A stretch of DNA of 64,000 nucleotides from Clostridiales bacterium. Its GTDB lineage: Bacteria; Bacillota; Clostridia; Lachnospirales; Lachnospiraceae. Within the stretch, counting starts at the first letter, position 1; every line of letters starts with the position of its first letter. This document shows positions 60,661 through 64,000 of the stretch, piece by piece. A program made the position numbers and the translations under genes. A model generated the notes under the pieces. It did no database searches, was not told where the DNA came from, and saw only the letters and a list, made by a program, of their open reading frames with translations. Where the stretch lies: positions 1 through 64,000 of the forward strand of contig JAHAJA010000001.1 of assembly GCA_018372435.1 (NCBI GenBank). Reading direction: 5' to 3'.

Positions 60661-61551
60661 ATGGACAAAAGGATAAGAAAGAGAATTAGGATTGGGAGCA
60701 GAGAAAGTAGGCTTGCAGTAGTACAGTCACAGATTGTTATAGAGGCTATTAGAAAAGCACACCCAGAACTTGAATTAGAATTAGTTACGATGAAGACCAC
60801 GGGAGATAAGATTCTACATACAAGTCTTGATAAAGTTGGGGGAAAAGGGTTGTTTGTAAAGGAACTTGATATCGCCCTTAGAGAAGGCAGAATTGATTTG
60901 TCTGTTCATAGTCTTAAAGATATGCCCATGGAGATACCAGAGGATTTACCGTTAATTGGATTTTCAAAAAGAGAAGATCCAAGAGACGTTCTTATACTAA
61001 AAGAGGGCTTCCAGATTGAAGAAGGTGGAATTATTGGCTCTTCAAGTAAGAGAAGAGTGCTTCAACTGAAGAAGCTGTATCCAAACTTACAATTTGAGAT
61101 GATACGAGGTAATGTACAGACCAGGCTTAGAAAGATGGAGGATGAAAACTATGATGGAATTGTTCTTGCATTAGCAGGTATTAAGAGACTAGGCTTAGAA
61201 AGTATCGTTACAAGAGTGTTGACAACAGAGGAGATGATTCCAGCAGCAGGTCAGGGAATATTAGCGATTCAAGGAAGAAAAGATTTCGATTATTCTTTCT
61301 TAGATACATTCCTTAACAAGGAATCGGAAATTATCTCAACTTGTGAGCGTGCATTCGTAACAGCACTTAATGGAGGCTGTTCTTCTCCTATCGCAGGTTA
61401 TGCACAGATACAAGGGAATGAGATAAGATTACAAGGCTTATATTGTGAAGAGGATAGTGAGGATATCCGTATCGGAAGTATTCACGGTGAGATAGAGAAA
61501 GCGGCAAAACTAGGAGAAACATTAGCGAGACAATTAAGAGAAGGTAGATAA
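60661..61551 (+). CDS. hemC: Hydroxymethylbilane synthase (porphobilinogen deaminase)
   Basis: Polymerises four porphobilinogens. 296 residues; RIGSRESRLAVVQS, HSLKDMPMEIPEDL and the dipyrromethane-anchoring cysteine in NGGCSSPIAGYA. ATG 60661 after AAGGAGG. Confidence 0.96.
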   Translation: MDKRIRKRIRIGSRESRLAVVQSQIVIEAIRKAHPELELELVTMKTTGDKILHTSLDKVGGKGLFVKELDIALREGRIDLSVHSLKDMPMEIPEDLPLIGFSKREDPRDVLILKEGFQIEEGGIIGSSSKRRVLQLKKLYPNLQFEMIRGNVQTRLRKMEDENYDGIVLALAGIKRLGLESIVTRVLTTEEMIPAAGQGILAIQGRKDFDYSFLDTFLNKESEIISTCERAFVTALNGGCSSPIAGYAQIQGNEIRLQGLYCEEDSEDIRIGSIHGEIEKAAKLGETLARQLREGR

Positions 61552-61577
61552 GTGGAAAGCTCTTCTTCATATAGAAA

Positions 61578-61677
61578 GCATATCTATGTTTTAAGGTAGT
61601 CTCCTACAATTTGATTAGAATTAAACGACTTAGCATTCAATAAAGAGGATTGTATGTGATAGCATTTTAGAAAGGAG
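61578..61677 (+). repeat. Dispersed intergenic repeat, copy R4 (left-arm type)
   Basis: GCATATCTATGTTTTAAGG and CCTACAATTT match the left arm of R2 (ACATATCTGTGTTTTAAGG, CTACAATTTT). The end, TTAGAAAGGAG, again forms the ribosome site of the next gene. Confidence 0.55.
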
Positions 61678-61688
61678 TTGGCCTGTAT

Positions 61689-63212
61689 ATGATAGATAAA
61701 AAAGGTGAAGTATGGCTTGTAGGAGCAGGTCCCGGGGACATTGGATTATTAACAGTGAAGGGAAAGGAAGTACTTGAGTCAGCTGAGGTGGTTGTATATG
61801 ATGCGCTTGTAAGCGATGAGATTGCTGCGTTGATTCCTTCATCTGCAAAGAAGATTAATGTAGGAAAACGAGCGAATCACCACTTGGTTCCACAAGAAGA
61901 GATTAACCAGATACTACTTGAAGAAGCATTACAAGGAAATAGAGTTGTTCGTCTGAAAGGTGGAGACCCGTTCGTATTCGGTCGTGGGGGAGAAGAACTA
62001 GAATTGTTAGTAGCGAATAACATTCCGTATGAGGTGGTACCTGGAATTACTTCTGCTGTTTCTGTTCCGGCTTATGCAGGGATACCAGTTACTCATAGAG
62101 ACTTTACCTCTTCCGTGCATATCATAACCGGGCATGCAAGAAAGGGTGGAGTATCTAGAATTCAGTATGATGCTTTAGTTAAGATGAATGCAACCCTTAT
62201 ATTTCTTATGGGGATTGGAGCACTTGAAGAGATTTGTAAGTCGCTAATGGAAGCTGGCATGAATCCGGATACGCCAGCAGCTGTCCTTGAAAGAGGAACT
62301 AGTGCAAAACAAAGAAGAGTTATTGCAACGGTAGCATCACTTAAAGAGGCAGCAGATCAGGCAGTCATTCAAACTCCTGCTATTATTGTAGTAGGTGAAG
62401 TATGTAGCTTGGCGGATTCTTTTGCATGGATGGAGAAGCAACCACTTGCAGGTATTCAGGTTGTAGTAACAAGACCAAAAGAAAAGAGCTCTTCTCTTAC
62501 TGGTAAATTGCGTGCAAGGGGTGCGCATGTTATTGAGATGCCGGCTATTCAAACAACAACAATAACACAGGAAAAAGAGGTAGAGAGATTTGTTCATAGC
62601 CTTGATAAGATTCGTGAAGTAAGCGGGGAACAGTGGATTCTATTCACTAGTCCCAAAGGTGTGGAGAGTTTCTTCTCGTTATTAGCAGTAACGAAGAAAG
62701 ATATGCGTCAGCTATACGCTGGTGTCAAGTTTGGTGTAGTAGGAAACGCTACAAGAAAAGAGTTACGACTACATGGTATTGAAGCGGATTACATGCCAGA
62801 GACCTATTGTGGGAAAGAACTTGCAAAAGGTCTAATGGAGGTGTTTGGCCAAAACCCTTATATAACGTTGTATCGTGCGAAAGATGCCTCAGAAGATATC
62901 GTAGAAGTTTTAGAGAATAATCAAATTGCATATCAGGATGTAGCAGTCTATCATACCCAGTACCTTGTTGATGAAGAGTTAGTTACACGAATTGGTACAG
63001 GTATAGAGAATGAGACTATTGACTATGTGATGTTTACAAGTGCTTCTTGTGTTAAGGCATTTACATCGTGTCTTACGGGTATGGATTATTCGAAGATTAA
63101 GGCAGTCTGTATAGGGGAACAAACAGCGGAAATAGCCAGTAAGTACGGAATGCAAGTTCGTGTCTGCGAGATGGCTACTATTGATAGTATGGTGGAATGT
63201 GTGAGTAGATAA
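61689..63212 (+). CDS. cobA-hemD: Fused uroporphyrinogen-III C-methyltransferase / uroporphyrinogen-III synthase (CobA-HemD)
   Basis: 507 residues. Residues 1-245 are the SAM methylase making precorrin-2 (WLVGAGPGDIGLLTVKGKEVL, RLKGGDPFVFGRGGEE, PGITSAVSVPAYAGIPVTHR). Residues ~255-507 are the synthase closing the ring (VVVTRPKEKSSSLTGKLRARGA, WILFTSPKGVESFF). The fusion channels uroporphyrinogen III to corrin and siroheme and is common in clostridia. ATG after AAAGGAG. Confidence 0.96.
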   Translation: MIDKKGEVWLVGAGPGDIGLLTVKGKEVLESAEVVVYDALVSDEIAALIPSSAKKINVGKRANHHLVPQEEINQILLEEALQGNRVVRLKGGDPFVFGRGGEELELLVANNIPYEVVPGITSAVSVPAYAGIPVTHRDFTSSVHIITGHARKGGVSRIQYDALVKMNATLIFLMGIGALEEICKSLMEAGMNPDTPAAVLERGTSAKQRRVIATVASLKEAADQAVIQTPAIIVVGEVCSLADSFAWMEKQPLAGIQVVVTRPKEKSSSLTGKLRARGAHVIEMPAIQTTTITQEKEVERFVHSLDKIREVSGEQWILFTSPKGVESFFSLLAVTKKDMRQLYAGVKFGVVGNATRKELRLHGIEADYMPETYCGKELAKGLMEVFGQNPYITLYRAKDASEDIVEVLENNQIAYQDVAVYHTQYLVDEELVTRIGTGIENETIDYVMFTSASCVKAFTSCLTGMDYSKIKAVCIGEQTAEIASKYGMQVRVCEMATIDSMVECVSR

Positions 63213-63370
63213 GGGAGTTATGGTTAAGGTGTCAAAAGTCCTCTAGAAAACTTGACTTCATCAATTTGCACATTCACAAACCTGACTAATGTGATGTAGA
63301 ATATAGTTTGATGAGTATTAGACCTTATGACACTGGATTAAGGATAGATTGAAAGGAATAGTGATATAGT
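63213..63370. other. Spacer between cobA-hemD and hemB
   Basis: 158 bases without a gene. AGGTGTCA (from about 63227) is complementary to TGACAC near 63329-63334, with TTGATGA and TCATCAA inside, giving another imperfect long hairpin. No T-run, so transcription probably continues into hemB. Confidence 0.4.
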
Positions 63371-64000
63371 ATGGAATTACTTAATAGACCAAGAAGGTTA
63401 CGAGGAAGCCAGATACTTCGAGATATGGTAAGAGAGACGAGAGTTTCAAAGAATGGTTTAATCTACCCAGTTTTCGTGAAAGAAGGGCAAAAGATTAGGG
63501 AAGAGATATCAGCTATGCCTGGTCAATATCGTTATAGCCTAGATACGTTAGCATATGAATTAGAACGCATTCAAAAATCAGGGGTCCGTGGAGTTTTGTT
63601 CTTTGGTATTCCAGAGCACAAGGATGCATGCGGTAGTGGTGCTTGGGCTACTGATGGTATTGTTCAAAAGGCAGTTGAACTTGCTAAGAGAGAGTTTCCT
63701 GACCTGTATCTTATTACAGATGTCTGTCTGTGTGAATATACATCTCACGGACACTGTGGTTTATTGCATGATCAAACCGTTGATAACGATAGTACACTAG
63801 AATTGTTAGCTAAGACTTCTTTATCCCATGTGCAAGCAGGCGCAGATATGGTAGCTCCTTCCGATATGATGGATGGTAGAATCTTAGCAATTCGTAAAAC
63901 CTTAGATGGTGCAGGATATGTGAATACTCCAATCATGTCATATGCAGTGAAATATTCCTCTTCTTTTTATGGACCATTTCGTGATGCAGCTGGTTCAGCA
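63371..64000 (+). CDS. hemB: Delta-aminolevulinic acid dehydratase (partial, cut by window end)
   Basis: Condenses two aminolevulinates to porphobilinogen. The first 210 codons are present and open at the window end. MELLNRPRRLRGSQILRDMVRET, the cysteine-rich metal site DVCLCEYTSHGHCG and PSDMMDGRILAIRKTLD are diagnostic; the zinc-type cysteines suggest a Zn enzyme. ATG 63371 after GAAAGGA. Confidence 0.95.
   Translation, partial: MELLNRPRRLRGSQILRDMVRETRVSKNGLIYPVFVKEGQKIREEISAMPGQYRYSLDTLAYELERIQKSGVRGVLFFGIPEHKDACGSGAWATDGIVQKAVELAKREFPDLYLITDVCLCEYTSHGHCGLLHDQTVDNDSTLELLAKTSLSHVQAGADMVAPSDMMDGRILAIRKTLDGAGYVNTPIMSYAVKYSSSFYGPFRDAAGSA

Noticed and set aside
1..64000. CRISPR arrays or prophage
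   Set aside because: No regularly spaced repeats of CRISPR length and no phage structural, integrase or lysis genes are seen; the repeats present are dispersed and sit before start codons.

Overview
The window is a gene-dense stretch (about 62 protein genes, one tRNA, no rRNA or CRISPR) from what looks like an anaerobic, low-GC Firmicute, most likely a Lachnospiraceae/Clostridium-group bacterium. The clues are A/T-rich intergenic DNA, strong AGGAGG ribosome sites, frequent GTG/TTG starts, oxygen-independent pathways (anaerobic cobalamin synthesis, nitrogenase-like reductase, ferredoxin-type sulfite reductase) and gene order. The species is inferred, not proven.

Region 1 (1-13.5 kb) is an unusual sulfur-salvage-like cluster: an SsuC/SsuB-like ABC permease and ATPase, a YezD-family small protein, S-adenosylmethionine synthetase, a nitrogenase-like trio (NifH-, NifD- and NifK-like), three paralogous radical SAM proteins with a spaced-out CX8CX2C cluster motif, and two lipoprotein substrate-binding proteins alternating with the radical SAM genes. 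An atypical tRNA-Cys lies inside it. This is the best candidate for an undescribed system: a nitrogenase-like reductase that probably liberates sulfur from an imported organosulfur compound. It resembles methylthio-alkane reductase loci but has its own radical SAM set.

Region 2 (13.5-27.4 kb) is a full assimilatory sulfate route: sulfate ABC transporter (Sbp, CysT, CysW, CysA), AprA/AprB-like APS reductase, CysD/CysN ATP sulfurylase, MetY, a siroheme sulfite reductase, TusA, thioredoxin, and a ThiS-like carrier with its E1 enzyme and JAMM protease. The last three match the protein-thiocarboxylate homocysteine pathway described in Wolinella. Regions 1 and 2 share a promoter plus inverted-repeat operator with the same geometry, so they are probably co-regulated.

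Region 3 (27.4-34.4 kb) is the F1Fo ATP synthase operon atpBEFHAGDC, ending in a strong terminator.

Region 4 (34.4-40 kb) holds cobK and cbiG on the minus strand, on either side of two tandem subtilisin-like proteins that both have glycine in place of the catalytic serine.

Region 5 (40.3-64 kb) is a long plus-strand array under a cobalamin riboswitch: cobalt uptake (CbiMNQO), corrin-ring synthesis (CbiK, D, L, F, H, ET, A, P, C), nucleotide-loop assembly (CobT, CobU, CobS, CobC, CbiB, CobD), then HemA, precorrin-2 dehydrogenase, HemC, CobA-HemD and HemB (cut by the window end). Together with cobK and cbiG this covers nearly all steps from glutamyl-tRNA to cobalamin and also supplies siroheme for the sulfite reductase of region 2. 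Several intergenic spacers carry palindromic or repeated elements placed directly in front of ribosome-binding sites.
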